Shown: one piece after another, positions 23,201-35,400 of the stretch
Layout: each line of letters opens with the position of its first letter
How positions within the stretch are numbered: position 1 is the first letter of the stretch
Assembly: GCA_018389105.1 (NCBI GenBank)
Contig: JACATO010001433.1
Span: 79,501 to 143,500, forward strand
DNA length: 64,000 nucleotides
Direction of reading: 5' to 3'
DNA from: Nautilus pompilius
Taxonomy: Eukaryota; Mollusca; Cephalopoda; Nautilida; Nautilidae
Program-made: the position numbers and the translations under genes
Notes under the pieces: model-generated
Databases searched by the model: none
Told to the model about the DNA's origin: nothing
Seen by the model: the letters and a program-made list of their open reading frames with translations, nothing else

Positions 23201-26109
23201 GTAGCAGGTGGCTCTCCCGTCTTCCGGCTCCAAGAAACGTCCGGTCAAAATATCAGCGAGAGGCGATCGCGGAGCCTTCATAGCAGGCATTCCCTGTATG
23301 TCTTAATGGGGGGGGGGGCTCCTTTTATCTACCTTATTATTGGGGTTGGACACTCGGCGACCCGATAGATACTAGGAGGGAGCTCAAAGGAAATCTATCC
23401 CCCGCTTCCCAGAACCACGTGTACGGTCGGTCGGTCAGTCCGCCCTCGTCGGTTTCTCCCTGAGCGAAACTCGAGCCAGGGGTCATTTCACGAGTCCGGC
23501 TTTGACTCGGGGGTCCATCTCGTAAATTAGGCTGGGACGCTGCCCCCCCCAGTTTCCTTATCAATCTGTTGCCATGACACTCGTAAATCACCACGCACAA
23601 AAACAAGAACCAAAGAAGAACCATGAAGCTGGCCGGTCCAGCGGCGGTAATTACAGTACGGCCATAATATTTGGCATACCGTCATCGTCCTCTGATTTAT
23701 TCCTCCCAGGCAAAAATCCGCAGAGACCCCTCATTTACGTAGTGGCGCTGAACAACAACAAGAAATCCCTACCTTCAAAGGGGGAACTTAATGGGTGCGC
23801 ATAAGAATCTAATGTTAAAACCTTCCCTTCTCTTGTCCCCGGCCGAAGCTGAAACGAGTGGATGAGCTTCGCGTGAGAGAACGGAGTCGGGGTTCTCAGG
23901 AACGGGGTTAGCGCGAGTTCCCTTTAGAAAATTCGCGCCCCTGCGGTCCCCACCCTCTCTCCTGACCATCTGTTTCCCCTGTTTGCGTGAGTGAGTGAGG
24001 AAACAGTCGGAGAACAGGGCGCAAAGTAGTAGTAGTAGTGGTGGTGATGGTGGTGGTATGATGATGGCATTTTCAGATGTTTGAATATTCCCCGGGAATC
24101 CGACGGACGGGATGGAGCAGACCCCAACACGCCCGCCCTTCCTCTCCGAATCGCCGTACAACTTTAGGATGTATCAAGACCGATTTTAAAGTTCTAAATA
24201 GTCGGAATACGTATGGGCGCCAACGGAATGCCACTTACAACGTGCAGAATGCATTTATTTTGATTGATAAGTATTTCTTGGAGAAAGCACGAGTGGAACC
24301 CAGCCATTTATTAAACATAACGAAAGGTACGTTTAAGGATATTACTTTAGACCACACATGGACGTTATTCGATATTTGGTGTGACTCTCCTTAGCCGGAG
24401 GTAGGGCTTTAACTTTTTCGCCTCCATACTTTCGAAAACTTATGAATGAGTTCTTCACGTATTACATTCCAAGTGCGTTCCAGTGCTTGCCCCCTAAACC
24501 CGCACAGTCCACACCGGACGGACTCGATACATGTATTCCCATTAGGGCCATTCCGTGTCCCCGTTTTCGGTGTATGTAGAGCAAGACCGGCCAGTCTTAT
24601 CGCAGCGCTCTAGGGCCGTTATCTTGTTGCCAAAATTCCTGCCTATTCATCTTGTTCCAGACGGAACCGGCGCGCGTGATAAGATTCCTGATTGTAATCC
24701 TTGGCGGTCAGTTTATTGTGAATTCTGACTGGATTCTCTCTCCATCTCCATCTCTCTCTTTTATACCTCGGTGAACCTCACATCTGTACGGGTCCACTCC
24801 CGTACAAACTGCCTTCGTCTGCTTTAGGAAATCTCTTAGATATTTCTGCATTCATTTATTATTATTATTATTATTATTATTTCTTGTGTGAGGTGGGGGA
24901 GCTATTTCCTTCTCGTAGTAAAGATCTACGAGCAGAGACGCCCCCACTTTTTTTTAAAAAAAGAACACATTCGCTTACCCACAGTTGCGCAATTCATTTC
25001 CCAATTGCCTGCTACACTTCAACCTGTCTCTTTGAAGGTGTAATGTCATTTTAAAGTCATTTTTATCATTTTCCAAAATAGTTCTCCTTTTCCTCCCGCC
25101 TGGTGGCTGGCTGGTTGTTAGAGGTGCCCGCAGCTCCAGCTGTAATCGACGTCATATAAATGAAAGGTCAAAGAATATGACGTCATTTTAAGAATTATGG
25201 CACTGCAACGACTTACCCTTGTAAGAACTAGCTCCGGTTGTCTCCCATACACCGCTTGGGGACGTGTTTAATGTAATACGTATAAACATTTCTGATGTCT
25301 AACCGGCGGAGTGTTTTATAATAAGGAGCTCCAGTGATGTGCGCCTTACTTGATATCGTGTCTATAAAACTAAACAATTTAACCGAGTAGTCTGGTCTGC
25401 CTAGCTTGGCTACTATCGAAATCCTTCTGTTTATAGGCTGGCATTGACACTTGGCCCAGCAACTCATTTCAAGGTGTATGAAATAAGTTAAAGGGATTTA
25501 AAAATCAAACCGAACGGTTGTTTTTTTCTCTTCCAGCGACTGTAATGAGTAATGAGCGGTAGGATTTGGTAGAGAGCTGACTATCCGCGAAGTGTTTGGT
25601 TTAGAAAGTCGGGCAGAGATAAGACGAGATAAAACGAGTTTCAACCGATCTGCGTGAACTCTGCGCAGTATCACTAACCCTGCCAATTCCAGGCTCAAGA
25701 CATCGGATTACTTTAATACTCTATATTTATCTCGCTTTTCGTGCTTGGCCTGAACGAGAGAAAAAAAAATACAAACAAAAGACGTTTCTAAAACCGTCTG
25801 TTGGCAAAGGCGCCATGACTTCGAGTGATGTAGTCTTTCTGAAAATGACAACAATAGCTGCTAGGTGACAGGGGCACTGCATCAACCAGATCGGAAGCAA
25901 GAACAATAGCTGTTGGCTGACAGACCAAGCTACGGAGCATTGTGGAAGCCTTACACCTTATTGCATTATCCCTTACAAGCTTTCCGATTTTTTCAATATA
26001 AGTAAATAGACAGCGCAACATTTTGTAGCTTCGGTTATATAAGTAGCTGCTAACCTTGTGACCACTGATTATATTTGTTGTATAATTTTAAGCAATAATT
26101 TCTTTTCAG
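20236..26109. other. Non-coding stretch upstream of the first Wnt exon
   Basis: Since 26110 begins at a splice acceptor, at least the 3' part of this is Wnt intron. It holds (GT)n runs at about 21413-21431 and 21795-21818, a CTGCTGCTG run near 23139-23157, (ATT)n at 24854-24881, and an isolated TGACGTCA at 25178-25185. Frames at 20325-20801 (minus) and 20415-20771 (plus) are mutual shadows without motifs. A minus-strand frame at 25788-26021 has fairly protein-like composition but no recognised family. The immediate 3' end carries AT-rich sequence and a TTTCTTTTCAG acceptor. Confidence 0.5.
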
Positions 26110-26387
26110 GGTCCAGAGAACAGGCTTTTGTTTACGCAATAGCATCAGCTGCCCTCGTGCACTCCGTGGCGCGGGCTTGCAGCATAGGGGTGACTACCAA
26201 GTGCAGTTGCGGGGCGCTGCCAAACAGCCCACCCCCGGGATCTTTTAAATGGGGCGGCTGCGGCGATGACGTGCAGTTTGGACTTCGTTTCAGCACGGCC
26301 TTCACCGACATCTCGCTTGTATCCAAGCGACGGCGGAAAAAGAAGAAGGCCAAGATGAACAGGCACAACAACGAGGCTGGCAGGAAG
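26110..26387 (+). CDS. Wnt11: Wnt family (Wnt11-like) internal exon
   Basis: Internal coding exon of a secreted Wnt ligand, which signals through Frizzled receptors. It starts after the acceptor TTTCTTTTCAG (AG at 26108-26109), completes a split Gly codon, then encodes 92 residues and ends in phase 0 at AAG|GTGAGT. Visible Wnt hallmarks are SREQAFVYAIASAA (residues 1-14), HSVARAC (17-23), the KCSC cysteines (31, 33), KWGGCGDD (46-53), FGLRFSTAFTD (56-66) and MNRHNNEAGRK (82-92). The H(S/A)(V/I)ARAC block and the two-exon pattern fit Wnt11 best. Wnt16 shares VHSV and WGGC-DDVQ-G, so subfamily assignment is not certain. Residues 72-81 form a run of nine basic residues (SKRRRKKKKAK) in the variable loop before MNRHNNE. 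Joins to 59197-59489. Minus-strand frames here (26132-26371, 26145-26552) are shadows. Confidence 0.93.
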
Positions 26388-26462
26388 GTGAGTTCTTCCG
26401 TTCGCCTTTGTTCTTTGCTCCCTGAGAAACTCTCTGTAGATGCCTCCGCCTATACCGCTTAG

Positions 26463-26490
26463 AACAACAACAAACAACAACAACAACAAC

Positions 26491-26537
<47 letters not shown>
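26463..26537. repeat. (CAA)n(TAA)n compound microsatellite
   Basis: CAACAACAA repeats pass directly into about 15 AAT/TAA repeats, starting 75 bp after the Wnt donor site. Overlapping frames giving poly-N, poly-I, poly-L or poly-Y are artefacts of it. Confidence 0.97.
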
Positions 26538-27008
26538 GTCGGAGCTCCACATGATTCGTTCTGTGTCAGTAACTTTCTTTTTTCATCAAACAGTAGATAA
26601 GGTAGTTGCGACCAATCAAAATCAGTTGTGTTTCGGGATGATTGGTAAAGGGGGGGGCAGTGCAACCACGTGACACGAAAAACTTATTCATCTCGGTATT
26701 TTTCTAGTTTTTTTTTATTTTGTGGTCGGTTGAATTTTTTTTTGACGCAGGTTTTGTGAACTTCGCTTTCAAAATGATTTGTTTAACAGATTTCGGTATA
26801 ATTATTAAGAGATTAATCGTACTTGTCTAAGCAATGGGTGGCCGCTTGCGGTCTTCTTCTCGGCCAACAACGAGATTGTTATTAGTTAGATAGTCCTATA
26901 GGTGTCTGTTTTAATTGCAGTTTTTAACTTTTTTTTGTTGCTACAAACACTCGTGTATCTACTAAAGCTGTCGAATAGGACAAAGGAATTGAAGAAATTG
27001 CATTGTTT
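26538..27008. other. Intronic stretch
   Basis: AT-rich intronic DNA with oligo-T runs. Nothing recognisable. Confidence 0.5.
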
Positions 27009-27410
27009 GGAGAGAGAGAGAGAGAGAGAGAGATATGACATCAATACTAGAGAGGGGGGAGAGACAGAAAGATGACGTCAGTACTAGAGAGACAGAGACA
27101 GAGATGACGTCAGTATTAGAGAGAGAGAAAGAGAGAGACAAAGAGATGACGTCAGTACTAGAGAGAGAGTGACAGAGAGATGACGTCAGTACTAGAGAGA
27201 GAGAGCAGGGAGAGAGAGACAGAGAGATGACGTCAGTACTAGAGAGACAGAGACAGAGATGACGTCAGTACTAGTGAGAGAGAGAGGGAGGGAGAGAGAC
27301 AAAGAGATGACGTCAGTACTAGAGAGAGAGAGAGAGAGATGACGTCAGTACTAGAGAGAGAGACAGAGAGATGACGTCAGTACTAGAGAGACAGAGACAG
27401 AGATGACGTC

Positions 27411-27441
<31 letters not shown>

Positions 27442-27532
27442 TGCGTCAGTACTAGAGAGAGAGAGAGAGAGAGAGCAGGGAGAGAGAGAGACAGAGAGAT
27501 GACGTCAGTATTAGAGAGAGAGAGAGAGAGAT
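27009..27532 (-). repeat. CRE-minisatellite array 5
   Basis: GA-rich spacers alternating with GATGACGTCAGTACTAGAG on the plus strand. About 13 units, 11 with exact TGACGTCA, plus TGACATCA at the left edge and TGCGTCA near 27442. Starts about 620 bp after the Wnt exon donor. Same sequence type and orientation as array 9 at the other end of the intron. Confidence 0.92.
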
Positions 27533-30500
27533 TTTTGAGACAAGCAACACCGAGCTTTTGCCAATTTAAAACCTGCATCCACAGACCATCTTCCCGACCA
27601 GGACTCAGATACCCTTTAGTAGAGTTTTCCTCCGTCTCCGCTCTCCTCTGTTTTTACTGTGTAAGAATAACCCGCCTGTAAAATGGCAGTGTGTGGAGAT
27701 CTTTTTTTTTACCGAGAGCATCAGTTGTCTGAAGAACTCGTCTATATATAAGTTACACACGTATTTTTCCTTCTTTTTTAATGGATGTTTATAATCGTGT
27801 TTTTATAGACTGGTTTCGCCTTACACACAAAGTATATGGAAACGACGAAGCGTTTGTATCCACCGCAAATTGAGCAAACACTCACACAATGGTACTCAGG
27901 CGACCGTTGACAGGCTCTCACGAAATGATGATCTGTCTATTGTCGCCAAGACGTTTACTGTTTTTGATTAGGACTTCCTTCTTACGCGACCTCTTTCACT
28001 CACATTTTTGTGGCATTTTTCTCTTCTCCCCCCCCCTGTTTAGTGAAAGGTTCAAGAATTATGGGAGATGCTGGTTTCCTGTTCCAGCTGTAACAGAGCC
28101 ACGCTTGCTTACGCATGTATGGCAGCCCTAACCCGTACCATCTTTGACGTATAAAGCAGTTAATGAATGGGTGTGGATATATAGTTATATGTAATAAGCA
28201 TCTGACTGTTGTAAAGTATATGCAGGATGGTACAGTAAATTTGTTAGAACGTCGGTCACCTCTCCAGCAGCATCTCTGAGGAGAGTTGTCGCTAACTTAC
28301 TCCATTAAAAAAAGAAAACAAAAGGGTCGGTTGAGAATTAAGATACTTTTGTCAATCAATCTCTTGGAATTTCCATTCCCGCTGAAGGGCCTCTGCTCGA
28401 GAGGTTGGTACAGCACAGCGGAGACCACCCTTTTCCGGTTGCAGAGTCCAAAGGTTAGAGATGCAGGTAAGCTGACTCCTCGGGTTTCCCTACATTTCCC
28501 TTCAGCCTAACAGTTCTTCTTCCAAGCAGATGCGCGCGCGCTGTTTGCGGAGCTCTCATAACAAGGAGATACGGAGTACAATGTAACCGGTGTTAGGTTT
28601 ACACGCCATATCCGGTTAATCGGGGCGAGCCGTCACTTATACTGGCTTTCCGGGTTTGGCGATGTTGTGTATGTAAGGCATATACATTAATCACTATACA
28701 ATAGTCTTTCATTTTGATATAACTTCGGGATTACTTAGAAAGTAAGCTATTTTTATCTCCTTAATCCCCTATTTTAATATCTAGGTGGTCTAGCATAATA
28801 AAGGGCCGTATTGGCGACAGTCAGGGCGTTCTATTGAGAGCGCGCCCGGTTTGGTTTGGGATATAAAGAGGGTACTTGCACTCGGCTGTCTCGCATTTAG
28901 CTACAAATTATTTGGGCGGAGGGGAAAGACCGGTTTCTTGCTCTTTCTGTTTTTGTTTTTTTATTTGGCTGAAACCCCAAAAGTCCTCTCCCCCCCCCAC
29001 CACAACCAGCCTCCCCGCGCTCCCTAAACTATCCCCTTTTGGCTCTGTCGGATGCTGATTACTCGGTGCGGCGGGGCGCCTGAAGATTTATCTCAAGTCC
29101 CAGAACAGCCACGCACTGGTCACAGGCGATGATGCTGAATCCCTCAGCATCGGCCGCCTCCGGATTTCCCCCACCCCCCCGATTTTGTCTCCCCCATATC
29201 TTCTTTCTCGAGCTGGGATTATTAGGGCTCTGTTGAACGCTGCGCTAAACACTCCTGATAAGTATTCACTTTTGCAGTTTTTCCGTCGTGAATCAGCCGC
29301 TATCCGCGGCATTACATCACTCTAGCTGTCACGGGGTCTGACGTCATTGACTGCACGACTGTGGCGACCTCTACACGTTAATGCCATCGTATTAACTATT
29401 AGAACGGCTCCGCTAAAGGATCTTATAATGATAATAATGTTGGTGGTGATTTACTCTAGCTTAGTGTCGGCGCAGGCTCCATGAGTTTGAAATGGCCGCC
29501 GTTCTAGCGCCACCAGTCGTCGGCCCTCCCTCTCTCGAAGGGTCCGTAAGGGCAGGAGCTGGGGACGGCGGCGATCGAGTTACCCTGAACAAACACGCGT
29601 TCTGTTCTTGTTGCTTTTTCCTTTCTGGTCGCCCCTCGGCACGCGAAACGCGATATAAGAGAGAGGGGGGGTCTTATTCTTTTTTACAGCGAACACGTGA
29701 ATGCTGGGTAAAGTGGCGGGGGGGGGGGAGAAAAGGAGAGAAATTCTGGATCCTTACCGAGTTTTTCTGCTTTGCGACGTTTCGGAGATTTAATGAGAAG
29801 ATCGTAGCGCAGACAGGGCTCCCGCACAAAGGCCACGCCCGCCGCTCGGTCTGGGCGCTGAGACAATTAATTACGACGAACCCCACTAGTAAACTGTCTT
29901 GACGGCCGCGCTATCTCCGGCGTTACTGGAATCACCATAAAACACGATTTCTACTCGATTTCTTATCAATTAACGGGCGGGGGGGGTGATCTCCAGTGGT
30001 GGCCACCTCCTGACCATAAATCGCGTCTCTCTCCCCCCCCCCGACCGGGAGAGATGTCTGCGGAGATAGAGTCGCTGGGAATGGGAAGTGGTTGCGAAAA
30101 CAGACACCGCAGAGATGCTGGAGACGCGAAGGTCGGTCTATAGATGCGGGCGTTTGCTTCATCCCTCTCTCTCTCTCTCTCCCTCCCCTTGCCGGCGAAA
30201 CAAATAATACATGGTACACGGTTTTTCGATACTGATGGGAGGGAGGGGGTTGTTTCTCTTCTGATCCCTGGCAGGACGGCGGTGCGAAGAAATTCGGCGA
30301 TTTATCGCTGACAAATGACAAGTTACTTACTTATCTGAGATAAATAAAACTCAAGAGGAGTTGGCAGACGCATATTATTCAACTTCGCTGGGCAAGCCAA
30401 GATATCAGTCCTTTTGAGGAAGCGATAAACGCGGAAGTTTATTTTGATCAATTCGGTGGGTGGACATAAATATTGGATTAAGACGGCCGATTACTCTTCG

Positions 30501-30758
30501 ACCGGAAGGCGAATATTAGAGTGCGGAAGAATTTATGTATGGACGGCTAGAAAACAGTACACTACTGTGGAACCCATTTATTTATTTATTTTTATCATTC
30601 CTAGATATCTGATAATAGACTACCTCAGCTCTGCAGAGTAGTGGTGGAGTGGAATCTAGATTTTAGCTAAACAAAGTAGAATATATTTGGGTGGAGGAAA
30701 CCCCAGAAACCTGGCATTGTACCGGAATTAGCATACATCCAGAATGAATTGATCGGTT
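27533..30758. other. Intronic stretch, no gene recognised
   Basis: Mixed composition. Contains one isolated TGACGTCA (29339-29346), G10 at 29718-29727 and a short (CT)n near 30167-30181. The frames at 29492-29902 and 29932-30321 show no motif. A partial GGTGGAGGAAACCCC segment near 30691 weakly resembles the SINE-tail motif described at 35247. Confidence 0.4.
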
Positions 30759-31002
30759 ACTCTCTCTCTCTCTGGTACTGACGTCATCCCTCTCACCGCA
30801 CTGACGTCATATCTCTCTCTCTAGTACTGGCATCATGTCTGTCTCTCTCTCTCTAATACTGACGTCATCCCTCTCACCATACTGACGTCATATCTCTCTC
30901 TCTAGTACTGACGTCATCCCTCTCACCATACTGACGTCATATCTCTCTCTCTAGTACTGACATCATGTCTGTCTCTCTCTCTAATACTGACGTCATGTCT
31001 CT
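30759..31002 (+). repeat. CRE-minisatellite array 6 (three-type higher-order repeat)
   Basis: Nine units, seven with exact TGACGTCA. Three spacer types occur in an ordered pattern: A = CATCCCTCTCACC(AT/GC)AC, B = CATATCTCTCTCTCTAGTAC, C = CATGTCTGTCTCTCTC..AATAC, in the order A-B-C-A-B-A-B-C. Before the C spacer the core is degraded (TGGCATCA, TGACATCA) both times, so the degraded core is part of the amplified higher-order unit. Confidence 0.93.
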
Positions 31003-34000
31003 TGACCAGTTACTCATTCCTATGCCATCTATCTATTCCGCTCCCAGAAAAGCGACTCGGGCACGTTTTGTTTTTAAATAGGTTTGAGGTAAACGCTAGC
31101 ATTCAGTGCTTTAAAGAACAGCTGATTTACTTGGGGGGGTGGGTAACGATCACGTGGTCTGACGTAGGCGAATGGCGCAGAACACGTTGGGTGGATTAAA
31201 CTAACCATCGGCGGGCTTCTTGTATACTACCGGTGAGAAGTAAACGTTACGGGTCGAAGCTGGAAGCAGGTGTAGGACAGAACGACAGCCATAGTCGAAG
31301 AAACCAAATCGGTTCCGGTTTGAACAAATGCATAAGCGACCCATGTGCTGCATTACACTGATACGTAAGCTCTCCCATGTACCGGCCGCTCCTGTAACTG
31401 CGTATGATGTCGGCAGTAAACTCCGGTACAACTGCAGTCACGTAGCTTATAGATCCCCAAAATAACTCATTGAAAGCCTTCGATTATGTGATACTGTTAT
31501 CAGTTGCCATAGGAACGGTTTTTAACGAACCGCATTCATCGCAATTTCTATTTATAAGGACGAAAGATAAAGAAAACGGAAACTTAGCAAAAATCAAAGA
31601 TTTTAAAACTTATAATACAATTTTTTTTTAAAAAAAAAATGCGTATGAATATAAAAAATCAAAATAAAGCTTCGAATAGAAGCCAACATCGCATAAATTA
31701 TCCTCCTCCCATTACTTTCGTTTTTAGTTGCATTCAAATACTCCCGAAAGGTGGATGGGTAGTAGTCGGGCTAATTAACCAAGATGGAGCAGCACGACTA
31801 TCAGACGTGTATATTTAATGGGGTTTCTGCCCCCACCCTTTGACATTTTTTTTGCCGAGTCCGGTATGCAAGGTTCGCTCGAAGTGAGCGGACCCCCCAA
31901 CTTTCCGCCCGGTAACCGAATACCTTTCCGCTGACACCTAACGAGACCGCGACGTCCGTCAGCTTAGATTAGTTCGGAGTCGGGCGGGGTTCTCACGAGC
32001 TGTACGTCATCGGAAAGCCCTGGAAACATCCCCTTCTCGTTTTGTCTCTATTCGGCCGCCGAAAGTCAGGTTTTTTGGGATGGACGGTTCAAGGGCTGCA
32101 GTACTCCGGAGAGCGGGACACCCCACTTACTTCCGCCTCATTAATGCGCGACGGTAATTTCCACGCTCTTTCTCGCGATAACTTTCGTTTCAGGTCGAGC
32201 GGGAGGGGAACCTGACTTGGGTTCGGTTTATACCCTTTGAAGGGTGGGTTCGTTTAAGGAATAACATGAAATTTACGACTGCAAGAAGATTAAATCCAGA
32301 GCGAGGCTTTGCTAATTTCGCTATGCACTCACTACAAGGAGCTCGGCATACAACGCCCGTCTGAAGGGAGCCGGTGAAGTCTGCCAGAGGTTATCAGATA
32401 AACATCGCGTGCCACGTCATTCTCCATATTGTGTCATGCACTAAAGATATGTCAGCCTTATCAGCATCTTGCCTCGTACTAACTAAAGGGTCTGTCATAG
32501 GCACTGGTGAACCAGAATAAACCGTAGTAACAACTGGAAACGTTTCTTTGGAAGACCGGAAGTGACGCAACCGGGTTTTTTTTTCCCCTCATCCCAGCAC
32601 GTGCTTCGCTGCGCACAGTAAGCGAATTACTGGCGAATAAATATTTGGATTCATCTTTTACAAACGGAATAGTTTCAGTTTTACTTGTGTATTTAAAACC
32701 AGGCACTATTAAAGTTTTATCGGTAAAGTCCTTTAATAGAGTTATTTAAACTAATTTAAATATGAAATACCTATACCCCCGTAATTAATAATCGTTTATG
32801 TTTTAGGAGCATCTGGTCTAACTTGTTTTGTGACTTCAAGCTACGCATCAGGGCAGCAGCGAAAAGACGACGTATGTGGTATTGTCCATGAAACAAAAGG
32901 TTCAGAATGACTGGATGTACATACTCAGCCTGTATTTTTAAAATTTACATTTGAGTTTTGGCTGGAATTCGAAGCCTTTTCTTCACCTGATCTTTGTCAG
33001 CGGGCGTCATCAGTACGTAATACGGTTTAAATAAATAAATTCTTGTCTATTTTGGCATCCAAAGCAACAGTTTTCTCGCGGAAATATAAAAAAAAAAAAT
33101 CATAGAATTAGACCATTTAAAACGGTAAGAAGGGAGAAAATGCCAAGAAGGGGGCAGCAGTTTTTGGTGCTGTGCTACCTATACCAAGAAAGAAACTAGC
33201 ATAGGGCCATGAGGTGGAAAAAAGAGACAGAGATTTAAAGGGTTTCTCAAAGAGCAAAAAAGAAAGAAAGGGGGGGACGCGTTATCTTTCATAAGCGGCT
33301 CCCGAATTTACTTTTTTTCCCCGCTGTATCTGAAAATTTTGATGGCTTCATTCGTCAAGTTTTGTATCGACTCAATAAAAGATCAGAGACGTGAAAGATG
33401 CAAACTCCCAATCTTGGGGTTAGGTGCGGGAGGAAACAACACTTAAGGACATTTTTTTTTGTTGTTGAAAATCTGATTCGCTCGCCTGTGGCTAAAATGT
33501 ACAGATGCGCGAAGACCCACCTGCCTGTAGGCAGCCAGGGTAGCGGAATTTTCAGTTTCGAAAGTTAGTGACGACAACGTAGAAGAAACGGGGCGAATCC
33601 TAGCGACGGAAGTGACTTGTTTGACTCCCGATTCTGCCCTTATTTTGTAGTGGAGCAACTTGGACACCGTCGACGGACAAAATGGAAAGTTAGGGTTAGG
33701 GTGACGGAAGGGGAGGATCCGGCCAAAACTATACCGTTCCTCCCAAAGTATACATTTTTGAGAGCGAATGAGAGGCGCGAGGATGAAAACTTCGAGGTGT
33801 TCGACTGGCTAGAAGATAGGGAAGACATTGGTGGGAGTGGAGCAAAAAGGCAAGATACCCTCAGATAAAGTCTTGAAATCGACACTTAATAGTGAGGAGA
33901 TACTTGGAGCAATGCTTGGGATATAGAAAAGGGTATCCTTTTTGTGGGGGGTTGGTGGGTAAGGAACTAGAAAACGATGTGAGGAGAGGGAGGGAGAGAG

Positions 34001-34033
34001 AAAGGGATCGTTTATGGATGATTAAAAGCGAGT
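31003..34033. other. Intronic stretch, no gene recognised
   Basis: Alternates AT-rich (31450-31700, 32700-33100) and GC-richer segments. Contains T9A10 at 31621-31639 and 2.5 telomere-like units near 33690, too short to mean anything. No supportable gene. Confidence 0.4.
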
Positions 34034-34270
34034 ACTCTCTCTCTGTACTGACGTCATATCTCTCATGACGTCATCTCTATGTACTGATGTCATATCTCTC
34101 CCGACGTCATATATATATCTCTCTGTGTGTACTGACGTCATATTTCTCATGGCATCATATCTATGTACTGACGTCATATCTCTCCTGACGTCATCTCTCT
34201 CTGTGTACTGACGTCATATCTCTCTCTGTGTACTGACGTCATCTCTCTCTCTCTCTCCTCTCTCTCTCTC
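34034..34270 (+). repeat. CRE-minisatellite array 7
   Basis: Ten units, seven exact TGACGTCA, plus CGACGTCA, TGATGTCA and TGGCATCA. Spacers are CTCTCTGTGTAC or ATCTCTC, and several units alternate the long TGTACTGACGTCA form with a short CTC(A/C)TGACGTCA form. Ends in a (CT)n tract. Confidence 0.92.
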
Positions 34271-35246
34271 GAAGACCGCCACATCTAAATCATGGCTTTC
34301 AATCGCTGAGCGCCAGCAGATCAGACAAGAACCGTTAGCAGTTTTGTCTCCGATCCCCGCTAGATCTCGGACCGCCGTTCTCGAGTGTTGCTATAGTCTT
34401 AGTCCTGGATTTCTCCTCGCCTAACTGGATCTGGCCGGGTTTTCGAAGAGATTCCTTCAGAAGTCATTGGCAGAAACCCCTGACAGCTTCGGTGGTAAAA
34501 CTCCCGGTCGGGCAGTGATCTGAGTCCGTTCCGTTGAGGTAAACGGTCAGCGCATGGGGAAGGACCGGTTATTTTACGACCGGAAGGCCGGAGAAATGGG
34601 GCTGGTCGTTACAAATCGTTTAGCGAGCTCCGGCTGGCTTTACCAGAAGTCGGGGCTTTGACAACCGAGTCTGGGACTGGTGGTCCGTCCATTCCGATCA
34701 TCAACAGACGGTTGTATGACGAAACGCTGCACCAGTATCGTTCTGAGCCAACAACGGCTGGCCGAGCGTAACCTACATACATGACTCGGGAGGGACCCCG
34801 AGTTCGACCCCTGATGGAAACCAGCTCGGTTCGACCACCCCCCCCCCCCAGTGCGTCGTTTTTTGTCGGTTTTCTGAATCTGTCTGGCAACTCGACTTCC
34901 TCCCACAGCGGTTAGAGTAGGGATTTTCACGCTAGGGCAGCGCACGAGGCGCAGGATTGGCAATGCTTGTTAGAGGAACCCGGTCGCTGGGATTTAATTT
35001 GGTTAGAATCGATTACATGGATAAGTAAGACGCCAGACAAAACCGCTAGATCATTGGGTTGGTAACATCTTTCTCTTCGAATCCGCGTGCCGACGTCGGC
35101 GAATAATGCACTCACCAGAAGCAGCCTCCATGGTTTCAGTTTCCTAAACCGGGAGGAGGAGAACAGGATGAGGAGGTTAGCCGCACGTGCGTCTACCGCA
35201 GAAAATCCCTGCTAGAATTCTCCTAAATTTTTTTTTATTTTTTAAA

Positions 35247-35400
35247 GATGTGGGAGGAAACCAGATATAACCCACGTGGCCGACTGGAGAAGGAAAGTGA
35301 GATGGAGCCGTATTTAGGGGAGGCACGGCAAGAGCTGAGCCGGTCCACAGCAGGGATCGAACCCAGGCCCCTCCTTAACTTTGGCAGGTGCGGGAACCTG
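35247..35400 (+). mobile_element. SINE-like conserved tail fragment
   Basis: GATGTGGGAGGAAACC at 35247-35262 followed by CCCACG, and GGGATCGAACCCAGG at 35353-35367. These two blocks in this order recall a widely dispersed animal transposon tail (TGTGGGAGGAAACCGG..., then ...GGGAATCGAACCCGGG). The 16-bp first block recurs exactly at 42339-42354. An oligo-T stretch precedes it. Family name and boundaries are not determined, and the resemblance is from memory of the motif. Confidence 0.45.

Noticed and set aside
25788-26021. Minus-strand 77-codon frame just upstream of the first Wnt exon
   Set aside because: Composition is protein-like, but it has no motif I recognise and lies in the intron end; a partial internal duplication (AACAATAGCTG twice) explains part of it.
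26132-26552. Minus-strand frames opposite the first Wnt exon
   Set aside because: Antisense shadows; the plus strand carries the Wnt motifs and splice sites, and part of the minus frame is the AAT microsatellite.
33688-33705. Telomere-like GTTAGGGTTAGGG
   Set aside because: Only about 2.5 units; chance occurrence is likely, and no further telomeric sequence surrounds it.
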